A stretch of 64,000 nucleotides of DNA from Tamlana sp. I1 (lineage in GTDB: Bacteria > Bacteroidota > Bacteroidia > Flavobacteriales > Flavobacteriaceae): positions 124,001 to 188,000 of the forward strand of contig NZ_JACLAF010000011.1 of NCBI RefSeq assembly GCF_015355625.1, written 5' to 3'. Under the pieces are notes generated by a model. That model did no database searches, was not told the origin of the DNA, and saw only the letters and a program-made list of their open reading frames with translations. This document shows, piece by piece, positions 17,274 through 25,446 of this stretch (positions are counted from its first letter, which is position 1; every line of letters starts with the position of its first letter). The translations under genes and the position numbers were made by a program.

Positions 17274-17645
17274 ATGAAACACATCTTATTTTTAGCTTGC
17301 ATTTTAATTTCGGTAAGTGCCTATTCACAGACTGAAAAGGAACTTATTGGTAAATGGCATTTAATTGGTTTTACAACGCCCGAAGGCAACAAAAAAAGCA
17401 TACAAGAAGAGTTTGGTACAACAGAGGTTTATCAAATTTTTTATAAAGATCACGTTTTTGTAAGTACGATTGGCGATGAGGAGTACTCGGGCACATGGGA
17501 ACTTAAAGATAACAACAAAGAATTAGAGATTGAAACAGACGATGGACCGCTTAGATTTCATGTTGTTTATGCCGACAAGAAAAAAAGAACCATTTCAAAC
17601 GGAATGTTAGGGACTTTGGAATACGTTAGAGCAGCAAATGAGTAA
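17274..17645 (+). CDS. Small secreted lipocalin-like protein
   Basis: A 123-residue protein with a signal peptide (ILISVSAYSQ) followed by a short beta-rich domain: ELIGKWHLIGFTTPEG, YSGTWELKDNNKELEIE and LGTLEYVR. This matches the lipocalin-like pattern of small Bacteroidota proteins with a GKW opening and a GTWEL strand. Its ligand is unknown. It is third in the plus-strand GH53-GH2 group, 108 bases after GH2, and is followed by a terminator. Confidence 0.65.
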   Translation: MKHILFLACILISVSAYSQTEKELIGKWHLIGFTTPEGNKKSIQEEFGTTEVYQIFYKDHVFVSTIGDEEYSGTWELKDNNKELEIETDDGPLRFHVVYADKKKRTISNGMLGTLEYVRAANE

Positions 17646-17675
17646 TTGTTAAATACAATGCTTCTTTTAAATTAT

Positions 17676-17711
17676 AACACTAGTTAATCTTTTTAGCTAG
17701 TGTTTTTTTAT
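17676..17711 (+). terminator. Terminator of the GH53-GH2 group
   Basis: Inverted repeat AACACTAG / CTAGTGTT with a 13-nt loop, then a run of T. Confidence 0.8.
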
Positions 17712-17755
17712 GTAGTAAATAGGTGTATAGTTTGTGTTAGCTAAATTTTTACCAT

Positions 17756-17789
17756 AAAAAAAGAGGCTCTCATTACAAGACCCCCCTTT
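17756..17789 (-). terminator. Terminator of the minus-strand GH5 operon
   Basis: On the minus strand AAAGGGGGGTCT pairs imperfectly (G-U allowed) with AGAGCCTCTTT and is followed by eight T. It lies 25 bases after the stop of the T9SS protein at 17,814. Confidence 0.6.
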
Positions 17790-17813
17790 CTTAGTCAACC
17801 AAACCAAATTAAA

Positions 17814-19238
17814 TTATTTTTTAACTAATTTTTTAACCGTACTGTAGTTGTTTGCATCGGTAACACGAATAATGTAAACCCCAGTTTTTAAATGACTTAC
17901 GTTTAATTGGTCGTTAGTTAATGATTTTGTTTTTAAAACTTGTTTACCCATAACATCAAAAATGCTAACTTCTGAAATAGCTTGAACACCTTTAATAGTT
18001 ACATGAGAACTTGCAGGGTTAGGGTAGATAGCGAAATCTTTAGTATCAAAAGATTCAGAACTTAAAGATGGATCAAAAGTAAAAACAACACTATCGATAA
18101 CAAGGCTCTGATCTACAGATGGTCTACCTGAAGCAGTTGGATTGTTAGAATCAGCAACTCTAATTCTAAAAAAGTTTGCATCACCTGTCCATGCAGCAAA
18201 TTCAGTCAAGTTAATTTCAAAAGTTTGAAAATTTGAACCGCTTGTTAATGGATATGTCATTGTGTTATTGGTTACATCTGTTCCGGCAGTAATTGCTAAT
18301 TGATCTGTAGATGCTTCTTCACTTTTTAAGATTATAGTTGCTTTATTATAAGATCCGGTAGGAATAGGAAAATCAAATAAATTAAATCTAGCCCATTGAT
18401 TTGCTGTAAGTGCTAATGTAACTTGTCCGCCAGTATGCGAAGACACACTAACCTGTGGATCTACTGTCCAGCCTTCTAAATCATTATCTGTATCAAAAGT
18501 AAAGGCATAATCAAAACTAGGGTTAATTACAAAATTAGCTGTCACTGTTTTGTCAGTATCCATTAGAATGTTATCAGGGTTAGTTGTCCCTGTTAAATCA
18601 CCACTCCAACTATCAAAATTCCAATGAGTTGAAGCATTTGCTGTAAGTGTTTCAGTATCGGTAGGATCATAACCTAGCTTGTCTAAAGTTCTAGCTACAG
18701 TTCCAGCTCCAACAACATTAACAGTAAGTACGTTCCCTGCAGGTGGAACGTATGTTAAAGAAACATCATCCACTTGAATAGCAGTGCCATTAACATTGTT
18801 TTTTATGAAAATTCTTGCACTAATAGTGCCTGTTCCAGAAATTGTGAATGTTTGTTCGACATATTCCCATGTCCCATCGTTCATTATTGTATAATTAACT
18901 CCATTTATATTTGAAGTGGTTCCATTATCTCTTATTTGCGGTAGTGTATTAACATCTTTATCTCCTTTAACCCAGTAGCTAAATAAATAATCACCAGCCG
19001 CTAATCCTGAAATGTTCACACCTCTAACTTGACTGTTAAATGATCCATTTGAAACAATTTTGTATGAAGTTGAACCATCTGCAGTGTGTGAATCTGCAGG
19101 TGATACTATACCTTGTCCTGTACCAGCATTATTATCTGACCAATCTGTGGCATCAACAAATGTGGGATTGGACAGAAGGTTTTGAGTAAACCCAAATAAA
19201 GGGATAATTGCTAATAATAAAAATGTAATTTTTTTCAT
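17814..19238 (-). CDS. Secreted carbohydrate-binding-type protein with T9SS sorting domain
   Basis: A 474-residue protein with signal peptide (ending LFGFTQ). Residues 20-165 look like a family 4/9-type CBM jelly roll (LLSNPTFVDATDWSDN, then VDDVSLTYVPP). Residues 170-240 match the bacterial repeat (GTVARTLDKLGYDPTDTETL, WSGDLTGTTNP). Residues 245-395 form a second beta-sandwich. The last 75 residues are a T9SS type A domain (FAIYPNPASSHVTIKG, GVYIIRV). No catalytic motif is recognised, so it is probably a surface glycan-binding protein. It is last in the operon led by the gene at 21,029. Confidence 0.8.
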   Translation of the reverse strand: MKKITFLLLAIIPLFGFTQNLLSNPTFVDATDWSDNNAGTGQGIVSPADSHTADGSTSYKIVSNGSFNSQVRGVNISGLAAGDYLFSYWVKGDKDVNTLPQIRDNGTTSNINGVNYTIMNDGTWEYVEQTFTISGTGTISARIFIKNNVNGTAIQVDDVSLTYVPPAGNVLTVNVVGAGTVARTLDKLGYDPTDTETLTANASTHWNFDSWSGDLTGTTNPDNILMDTDKTVTANFVINPSFDYAFTFDTDNDLEGWTVDPQVSVSSHTGGQVTLALTANQWARFNLFDFPIPTGSYNKATIILKSEEASTDQLAITAGTDVTNNTMTYPLTSGSNFQTFEINLTEFAAWTGDANFFRIRVADSNNPTASGRPSVDQSLVIDSVVFTFDPSLSSESFDTKDFAIYPNPASSHVTIKGVQAISEVSIFDVMGKQVLKTKSLTNDQLNVSHLKTGVYIIRVTDANNYSTVKKLVKK

Positions 19239-19249
19239 GATGTTCGAAT

Positions 19250-20677
19250 TTAGTTTAATATTAAAATTTTAGTGTAATAATGTGTGCCATTGGTTAGTTG
19301 GGCTTTAAGAATATATGTACCGTGTTCTAATGTTGGCCATCGTATGCGTGTAATGTTTTTTGAGGGATTTGAATAAATTAAGTTACCATTTAAGGTATAC
19401 AGTTCAATGGAATTTATAGGTTGATTACTTTTAATGTTAATATAATCTGTTGAAGGATTAGGGTACACTTTTATAAGTTCCGATTTATCATTATCCTTTA
19501 TGCTTAAAGTATTGCCTAGTAATGCATCTTTTACACCTTTAACCCAAGTTCTTGTAGGTTCAATATAGATGGTTTTTCCAGATTTATGTCCTGCATCCCA
19601 AGCGGTAAACGAGAACCCTAAATCGATGGCTTTTTGAGCTAAATATTGGTGATATAAAACTCGAGAAGCTTCTTCAGGCCCTCCAAAATCACCATAAGTG
19701 TTTTTATTGTAATTGAATCCCCCTTCATTATCTGCGCCAAATTCACCTAAATAAATGGGGATGTTTTTGTCTGTAGACCATGTTTTAACGGCTCCGAAAT
19801 TGGTGTCAATTTCAGCTTTGTCAGCAGGGGTACCCCAATCATAATCATTATGATTTTCACTAGCAGAAGCCGTAAAATCTCGTGGCCAATAATAATGAAA
19901 GGTTGCTATTAAATAGTTATCCATATTCAAAACCTGATCACTAATTTGTAATGGTGCTTCAAATGAATTTTTGCCTCCTCCGGTAATAATAATATTTCGG
20001 TAACTGTTCTTGCCGCCTGTAGATCTAATAATGTTTATTATATCTTCATTTAAGATGTCCATTTCATTAGCACTCAGACTAAAATATGGCTCGTTTACGA
20101 CCTCAAATACTAAATTTACGGAATAATCTTTAAATCTGTTAGCAATTGATAACCAAATAGTTCTGAATTTCTCATTATCTGCAGCTCTTTTTGCTGATGT
20201 AGGATGTGTATAGTAAGGTGCGTCTTTACTTTTCTTACTAAAAGTGTGCAGAAACTCATCTTTTAAGGTATTTCCATGAAAATCTAAAACAACAATTAAG
20301 TTTTCATTTAAAGCCCAGGTGATTACTTCTTCAATACGGTCTAAATAAGCAGGGTTTACAACATAATCTGAAGCTGTTCCTGTATAATTAGCAGAAGTAT
20401 TTTCAGCTTTTGAATAGACAGACGTGTCTCCAGTGGTTCTATCTCCAAAGAAATCCATCGGGATTCGTACTGAAGTAAATCCGGCACTAGCGACGTCTTC
20501 TACATAGGTTTGGGTTAATGCAGGTGCCCAATTACCTTCTTTAGGGGCACTTAAAACATTCCCAATGTTAATGCCTCTACCCATTTTCTCAATCATCTCT
20601 TGAGGGGTAGTTTGTGCGTAACTCAATAATTGAATTACAAATACGATCAAAAACATTGGAAAGTGTCTCATGTGCAA
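19250..20677 (-). CDS. Secreted GH5 endo-glycanase with T9SS sorting domain
   Basis: A 475-residue enzyme with signal peptide (QLLSYAQ). The GH5 barrel spans about residues 25-375: GRGINIGNVLS near 34, the VRIPMDF strand near 70, VLDFHG near 130, the acid/base Glu196 in EVVNEPYF, HYYWP near 261, and the nucleophile Glu312 in YLGEFGADN. A T9SS type A domain (IKVYPNPSTDYINIKS) ends the protein. GH5 covers cellulases, mannanases, xylanases and galactanases; the subfamily cannot be set by eye. The initial MHM allows a start at 20,677 or 20,671. It belongs to an operon under a 41-nt operator copy at 21,092. Confidence 0.88.
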   Translation of the reverse strand: MHMRHFPMFLIVFVIQLLSYAQTTPQEMIEKMGRGINIGNVLSAPKEGNWAPALTQTYVEDVASAGFTSVRIPMDFFGDRTTGDTSVYSKAENTSANYTGTASDYVVNPAYLDRIEEVITWALNENLIVVLDFHGNTLKDEFLHTFSKKSKDAPYYTHPTSAKRAADNEKFRTIWLSIANRFKDYSVNLVFEVVNEPYFSLSANEMDILNEDIINIIRSTGGKNSYRNIIITGGGKNSFEAPLQISDQVLNMDNYLIATFHYYWPRDFTASASENHNDYDWGTPADKAEIDTNFGAVKTWSTDKNIPIYLGEFGADNEGGFNYNKNTYGDFGGPEEASRVLYHQYLAQKAIDLGFSFTAWDAGHKSGKTIYIEPTRTWVKGVKDALLGNTLSIKDNDKSELIKVYPNPSTDYINIKSNQPINSIELYTLNGNLIYSNPSKNITRIRWPTLEHGTYILKAQLTNGTHYYTKILILN

Positions 20678-20684
20678 GCTGCTA

Positions 20685-21029
20685 TTAATTGCTTAGTAAT
20701 TCTTTACCCTTTTTACGTGCTTTCATTTGGTCTTTTGTAAGCACTTCTTTAAATAGTTTCTGACTGTATTTTTTTATAATGGCTTTGTTATCGGCTTCAT
20801 AGGTGCCTGCTTCTCTTGCATTTTCTAATTCTCTGGAGCGATTAATAAATAAAAGTTTTACTTCAAATCTTTGCGCTTCGCTAAGTGCTTGCGATCGGTC
20901 TCCAGTAATAATTTGTGTGTTTATTTCTTCTACTTTTTCATTTGCCTTTTCTATGACTTTATCCGATTGAGCGAATCCAGAAAAGGTTAGTAATAAGAAT
21001 AGAGTAGTAGCGATTTTTAGTTGCTTCAT
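20685..21029 (-). CDS. Small secreted helical protein, first gene of GH5 operon
   Basis: A 114-residue protein with signal peptide (LLTFSGFAQ). The mature part is highly charged and helical (KVIEKANEKVEEINTQ, LFKEVLTKDQMKARKKGKE). No catalytic motif is visible. It resembles small exported helical proteins of Bacteroidota that carry LTxxQ-like segments (LTKDQ here), sometimes seen in periplasmic sensor-inhibitor proteins of the CpxP type, but that is only a loose similarity. It is the first gene after operator copy 21,092-21,132, so it is presumably expressed with the GH5 and the CBM-type protein. Confidence 0.6.
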   Translation of the reverse strand: MKQLKIATTLFLLLTFSGFAQSDKVIEKANEKVEEINTQIITGDRSQALSEAQRFEVKLLFINRSRELENAREAGTYEADNKAIIKKYSQKLFKEVLTKDQMKARKKGKELLSN

Positions 21030-21065
21030 TTGTTTTGTAGTTTATTAGTTTCGTTTTAGTTTTTG

Positions 21066-21132
21066 TAAAATTAGAAATCTAGGTCTCTAATGGGGTTTGA
21101 TAATAGTCTGAAAAGGTTTGAAAATCGTGAAA
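21066..21132 (-). promoter_or_regulatory. Shared 41-nt operator plus -7 box (copy A, GH5 operon)
   Basis: The 41-nt element occupies 21,132-21,092 on the minus strand. It starts TTTCACGAT, has AAACCTTTT at its positions 14-22 and ends TCAAACCCC at 33-41. A -7 box TAATTTTA (21,073-21,066) begins exactly 21 nt after the AAAC. The start codon is 36 bases beyond the box. The spacing is identical to four other copies in the window. Confidence 0.7.
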
Positions 21133-21211
21133 ACCCTATTTTTACTGGTGTAACGAGAGGTTTTTTAGAGCTATTAAATTTGATGTTTTTTTTAATTTTC
21201 AATTAAAACCA

Positions 21212-22087
21212 TCAGTTTTTCTTAGGGAATAGTCGCCATAATCCGTCTACATTTTCTTGTAAAATCACTTCAGGATCGCCTCCTTTTACATGGCCTAAAA
21301 TTCCAAAAGGGCCTTTGTAATTTAAATCCAATAATTGCTGAATCATCTCTTTTTCAAGATTACCATCACCAATAGTTATAATTTTCGGACCGTCTTTTTT
21401 CATGCCATTTAAATTAACACACCATAAATAGGGCATTAACAATTTTATATGTTTAGGGTAGTTTTCTAAATCGTGATGGGCATGATGAAAATTAAAAACC
21501 ACACCTAAATTTTCGTTAGGAAGTGCCTTTATAATTTTTAATTGATTTTCGGTTTGTCCAGCCCAACCACCATGATTGTAAAGGGCAATTTTACAGCCTA
21601 ATTTTGATGCACGATTAGATAAATAGGATACCATGCTTACAGCATCATCTAAAGCTTCAGCATCCGATAAATTTTCAAAATGTTTGGGATCGAATCCTAT
21701 CCAGATTTGTGTTTTTAAACCAACGGCTTTTAAGTTTTTAAAAACAGCTTCGTTTTGGTCTCGTAATGCATTTGGTTGGTCTTTGTCCAAGTTTAAATAC
21801 AGCCACACCGCATCAATTTTTACATTTTCGGCTTGAGCAAGTTCCCATTCTTCCTGCATGGTTGGTATATGTCTTGGCCTATTTCCGTAGCCATAACGCT
21901 CAAAACCTAAATGTTTCAGCATGTCGATACGGGCTTTTGGACTTCTTTCTTTTACATCGAAACCTACAATAGACCAAGGGACAAGCTTGCTTTTTTCAAA
22001 AGGGTAACGACCTGTGTTTTCCTGTTTAGAAGTTTTGCAACTCCAAAAACTAATAATTAAAACGATTAAATACAGCGTTTTTTTCAT
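21212..22087 (-). CDS. Secreted sugar-phosphate isomerase/epimerase-type TIM barrel
   Basis: A 291-residue protein with lipoprotein signal (IISFWSCKTS, Cys17). The rest is an AP-endonuclease-2/xylose-isomerase-like barrel: KARIDMLKHLGFERYGY near 50, LGCKIALYNHGGWAG near 165, NLGVVFNFHHAHHD near 200 with metal-ligand-like His residues, and the final GPFGILGHVKGGDPE. Cytosolic relatives isomerise free sugars. This exported form would act on sugars or glycan fragments outside the cytoplasm. It is second in an operon with the beta-helix protein (6-base gap). Confidence 0.75.
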   Translation of the reverse strand: MKKTLYLIVLIISFWSCKTSKQENTGRYPFEKSKLVPWSIVGFDVKERSPKARIDMLKHLGFERYGYGNRPRHIPTMQEEWELAQAENVKIDAVWLYLNLDKDQPNALRDQNEAVFKNLKAVGLKTQIWIGFDPKHFENLSDAEALDDAVSMVSYLSNRASKLGCKIALYNHGGWAGQTENQLKIIKALPNENLGVVFNFHHAHHDLENYPKHIKLLMPYLWCVNLNGMKKDGPKIITIGDGNLEKEMIQQLLDLNYKGPFGILGHVKGGDPEVILQENVDGLWRLFPKKN

Positions 22088-22093
22088 GTATGC

Positions 22094-23878
22094 TTAGTTT
22101 GTTTTTATTAGTTTTTTAGTGACAGACCTTGTTTTTAAAAGATAAATGCCGTTTGGTAAATGACTTAAATCTAAAGTTACCGTATTGGTGTTTCGTTGAT
22201 AATTGAAGTTTTGCTTCTGTCCTAAAACATTATAAAGGGCTAGATTATTTACATCTAAATCATTATAACGAATGCTAAGCTCATTTCTAAAAGGATTTGG
22301 GTAAATAGCGATTGTATTTAACTTTTCTTCATTTATAGATAGAGAGGCGTTATATTCAATGGCGCCTAAATCTGGTTTTGCGTCTCTATTGCTTCCAAAG
22401 TAATCATCTGTTGGCGCATAAGTGATATTGCCCATACTAATGGCAGGCGAATTTGCATCCAAACTAAAGTCGTAATCGTTAGCATTATAAGTACCGGCAT
22501 TAACAAACAACGGGTTTGCTATTTTGGTGTTACTAGCTATGTTTTTTATATCGCTATCTTCATTCACAGTACCATTAATTCCAAAAATAAGATTGTCTGA
22601 AACTTCTAATTTCGTTGTTCCTCCAGCAGATAAGGCATAACCGCCCCAATCGGTATCAATTACCGAAATATTATTAATCATTTTTATGTCATTGCTGCTT
22701 TGCGCACTAATGCCAATATTATTCCCTTTTTGCGTTTGTCCGGCATAGGTCACTGTATTAGAATATGAATTCATATAACAGGTATTGTTTATAAAATCGA
22801 TGCGATAACCATCGTTTGAATGTACACCGCTAAAGCCATTCCAATAGCACAGGTTGTTAGCTACTAAAATGCGCCCGCTACCATTAATCCAGCCACTTGT
22901 ATTGTTTCTTTGAAGTGAAATGCCTTTACCTTCATCGATTCTTGGGGTGATAATGGTTTTTGTTGGTGCCCAAGAATACTGCTCATTATAATTATGGTGA
23001 ATGGTATTTCTTAATATTTGAACACTAAAATCTGAAGTTCCAATAGGTTCCGTTTTTGTTACTACCAATGCATGGGTGCCAGAATATGATTTTGCCGAAC
23101 AACGGTAAATTTCATTTTCTAAAATTTCTACAAAATTGCTATCCGAAACGCGTAAACTGCCTCCAGGGGTATGATGAATTTTAGTGTTTCTAATTATAAT
23201 ATTCGAGCATGTACTTAGGTATAAGCCACGAGTGTCAATGTAAGAAGGTCTTACCACGTTTAAGTTGCTAATATCGGTGTAGTTATCCGTTTCTTCAACC
23301 ACATTATCGTTGTCGTTGATTTCATCTTCATTTCTGTATCTTACATCATTTACATTAGGATTTGTTGCTGTTCCAATCAATGAACTATCATCAATTAGAT
23401 AGGCGAACTGTAAGGCATGTGCTGTACTTAAAGGAATGTTATCTACTTCGCCTTCTATATTGAAACCTTCAATAATTAAATAAGAACTACTAGTTACCCT
23501 AAAAATATTTGCGCCATCTCCCTTTAAAACGGTATTGGCATCATAAGGTTTAATGGTGATGTATTGCCCCGCAGAACCATTTAAATTATTAATTCTTACG
23601 GTATTTTCAGAATGCCAAAGATGGGCATCGCTGGTGTTTCCAGAATAGGAATAATTAGGGTTGTAGCTCGTGTTGGTATAGGTGCCTATTACAAAAACGG
23701 TATCTCCGGGTTGAACATTGTTTTGAATTTCACTGAAGGTTTTAAAAGGTGATGATGCACTGGTGCCAGAATTGGTGTCATCTCCAGCCATGCTTACATA
23801 CCAGTTGGTTTGTCCAAATAAAGGAAGTTGCAGACTAAAAGCAAGTAGCAAACAAATAAAAGTAGTATTAGAATTCAT
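22094..23878 (-). CDS. Secreted right-handed beta-helix protein (polysaccharide-lyase-like) with T9SS domain
   Basis: A 594-residue protein with signal peptide (LPLFGQ), then NWYVSMAGDDTNSGTSASSPF at residues 25-45, the standard opening of DUF1565/chondroitinase-B-like parallel beta-helix proteins. Repeated coil motifs follow (YLIIEGFNIEG, NIIIRNTKIHHTPGG, FVEILENEIYRC). The end has the T9SS segment IAIYPNPFRNELSIRY. Such helices occur in PL6 lyases, in glycoside hydrolases and in C5-epimerases. No firm catalytic set was recognised, so the reaction is open. It is the first gene after operator copy 23,925-23,965. Confidence 0.75.
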   Translation of the reverse strand: MNSNTTFICLLLAFSLQLPLFGQTNWYVSMAGDDTNSGTSASSPFKTFSEIQNNVQPGDTVFVIGTYTNTSYNPNYSYSGNTSDAHLWHSENTVRINNLNGSAGQYITIKPYDANTVLKGDGANIFRVTSSSYLIIEGFNIEGEVDNIPLSTAHALQFAYLIDDSSLIGTATNPNVNDVRYRNEDEINDNDNVVEETDNYTDISNLNVVRPSYIDTRGLYLSTCSNIIIRNTKIHHTPGGSLRVSDSNFVEILENEIYRCSAKSYSGTHALVVTKTEPIGTSDFSVQILRNTIHHNYNEQYSWAPTKTIITPRIDEGKGISLQRNNTSGWINGSGRILVANNLCYWNGFSGVHSNDGYRIDFINNTCYMNSYSNTVTYAGQTQKGNNIGISAQSSNDIKMINNISVIDTDWGGYALSAGGTTKLEVSDNLIFGINGTVNEDSDIKNIASNTKIANPLFVNAGTYNANDYDFSLDANSPAISMGNITYAPTDDYFGSNRDAKPDLGAIEYNASLSINEEKLNTIAIYPNPFRNELSIRYNDLDVNNLALYNVLGQKQNFNYQRNTNTVTLDLSHLPNGIYLLKTRSVTKKLIKTN

Positions 23879-23898
23879 GTAGTTAGTTTTAGTTATTT

Positions 23899-23965
23899 CA
23901 AATCTACTTGCAATTCTTTTTTTTGGGGTTTAATAATTGTTTGATTAGTAGCAATTATCGTCAAA
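23899..23965 (-). promoter_or_regulatory. Shared 41-nt operator plus -7 box (copy B, beta-helix operon)
   Basis: The 41-nt element runs from 23,965 to 23,925 on the minus strand, starting TTTGACGAT and ending TTAAACCCC. The -7 box TAGATTTG (23,906-23,899) is a full match to TAnnTTTG and lies 21 nt after AAAC. The ATG follows 20 bases later. Confidence 0.7.
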
Positions 23966-23987
23966 CATCACATAATGAGAGGTTTGG

Positions 23988-25415
23988 TTAGTGTTTAAAA
24001 TCAGGGTTTGGTTTTGGAGATTCATAACCTGTTTCTGTTTTCCAAAGCTCTAAACGTTTTTTTAATTTTGAAATAACTTGCGGATTTTCTTTAGAAACCT
24101 CTCTGGTTTCATAAGGATCCGAATTTAAATTGAATAGGGTATAGGTCGACGATTCTACAGCTTCAGTCATTTTATACCCATCCATTTGAATCACATTCAC
24201 CCATTGGCTGGCAAAAGTTTTTGTTTTTTCGTTATACCGTGCGTAATTGGTGTATTCCCAAATAAGCGCATCACGATTGGTTTTTGAAGTTTTACCTAAT
24301 AAAATTGGCGATAAGTCTTCACCATCTAAAACGTAGTTTTCTGGTTTAGGTGATTGGGTTAAACCCAAAAGTGTTGGATAAATATCCACATGAATTATTG
24401 GTGCTTCAGAAGTAGAACCTGCCTTTATTTTATTTTTCCATTTGAAAATATATGGCACACGAATGCCGCCTTCTAAAGTCTGACCTTTAACGCCTCGATA
24501 TGGCTGATTAAAAATATTACTTTCTGTTTTGTAATGCCCATTATCGCTAGTAAAAACAATGATGGTGTCGTCTTCTAAACCTAAATCTTCTAAGGTTTTT
24601 AATAATTGGCCAACGCTATCATCTAGACTTTTAATCATGGCTAAAACCTTGATTTCATCTGGGCCAACGTCTTTGTTTCCTTTTAGTTTTTGTTTGAAAT
24701 GTTTGAGATATTCAGCTTTTGGTTCTAAAGGTTTATGCACCAAATAATACGGCACATAAGCAAAAAATGCTTTGTTTTCAGATTGTGTTTTTTTAATAAA
24801 ATTGATGGTTTTTTCAGTTATTACATCGGCTGAATATGGCGTGTTATCTAACTGGTTTTGCTCAGGAAACGTTTTAAAATTATAATGTCCTGTAATTTCG
24901 TAACCTTCATCAAACCCTTGATTTTGAATTTGTAACGCGCCTTTTCCTAAATGCCATTTGCCATAAGCTGCTGTGGCGTAATGGTTATTTTTTAATGCTT
25001 CTGCAATAGTAATTTCATCTAAAGATAATCCGGCACCCGAACCTTTTACTCTGTTAATTTCAGGAGGAAGAAAGCGCATGGCTTGCAATGTTTTTTTATC
25101 TGTTTTATAGCGATCTGCCACACGGTATACTTTATGTCTTGGTACATAGTGTCCAGACATAATGGATGCTCTCGACGGTGCACAAGTCGGGTCGTTGGAA
25201 TAACCATTTGTAAAATGTAAACCTTCGGCATATAGTTTATCAATATTGGGCGACTCAACTAATGTATTCCCGTAACAGTTTAGAGCATTTACTCCTAAAT
25301 CATCAGCCAAAATAAAAACGATATTGGGTTGTTTCTTATCGGATTTGGCATTCGGTTTTTGAGCGTTACAAAAACTGAAAGCTAAAAGAGACACTAAAAA
25401 AAATATTCTATTCAT
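23988..25415 (-). CDS. Sulfatase (S1 family), secreted
   Basis: Formylglycine-dependent sulfatase of 475 residues. The signal peptide ends near FCNAQ. The metal-binding NIVFILADDLG starts at residue 31, and the Cys78 in CAPSRASIMSGHY is the residue converted to formylglycine. AYGKWHLGKG near 150, FTSDNGHY near 290 and GVKGQTLEGGIRVPYIFKW near 307 supply further metal and sulfate contacts. It is an arylsulfatase-A-like member. It is the last gene of the operon led by the sulfatase at 33,148 and 31 bases after the GH29 gene. It removes sulfate esters from the glycan; which sugar and position is unknown. Confidence 0.92.
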   Translation of the reverse strand: MNRIFFLVSLLAFSFCNAQKPNAKSDKKQPNIVFILADDLGVNALNCYGNTLVESPNIDKLYAEGLHFTNGYSNDPTCAPSRASIMSGHYVPRHKVYRVADRYKTDKKTLQAMRFLPPEINRVKGSGAGLSLDEITIAEALKNNHYATAAYGKWHLGKGALQIQNQGFDEGYEITGHYNFKTFPEQNQLDNTPYSADVITEKTINFIKKTQSENKAFFAYVPYYLVHKPLEPKAEYLKHFKQKLKGNKDVGPDEIKVLAMIKSLDDSVGQLLKTLEDLGLEDDTIIVFTSDNGHYKTESNIFNQPYRGVKGQTLEGGIRVPYIFKWKNKIKAGSTSEAPIIHVDIYPTLLGLTQSPKPENYVLDGEDLSPILLGKTSKTNRDALIWEYTNYARYNEKTKTFASQWVNVIQMDGYKMTEAVESSTYTLFNLNSDPYETREVSKENPQVISKLKKRLELWKTETGYESPKPNPDFKH

Positions 25416-25446
25416 CTTAAAAACGGTTTATGATTTTGAGGACATT

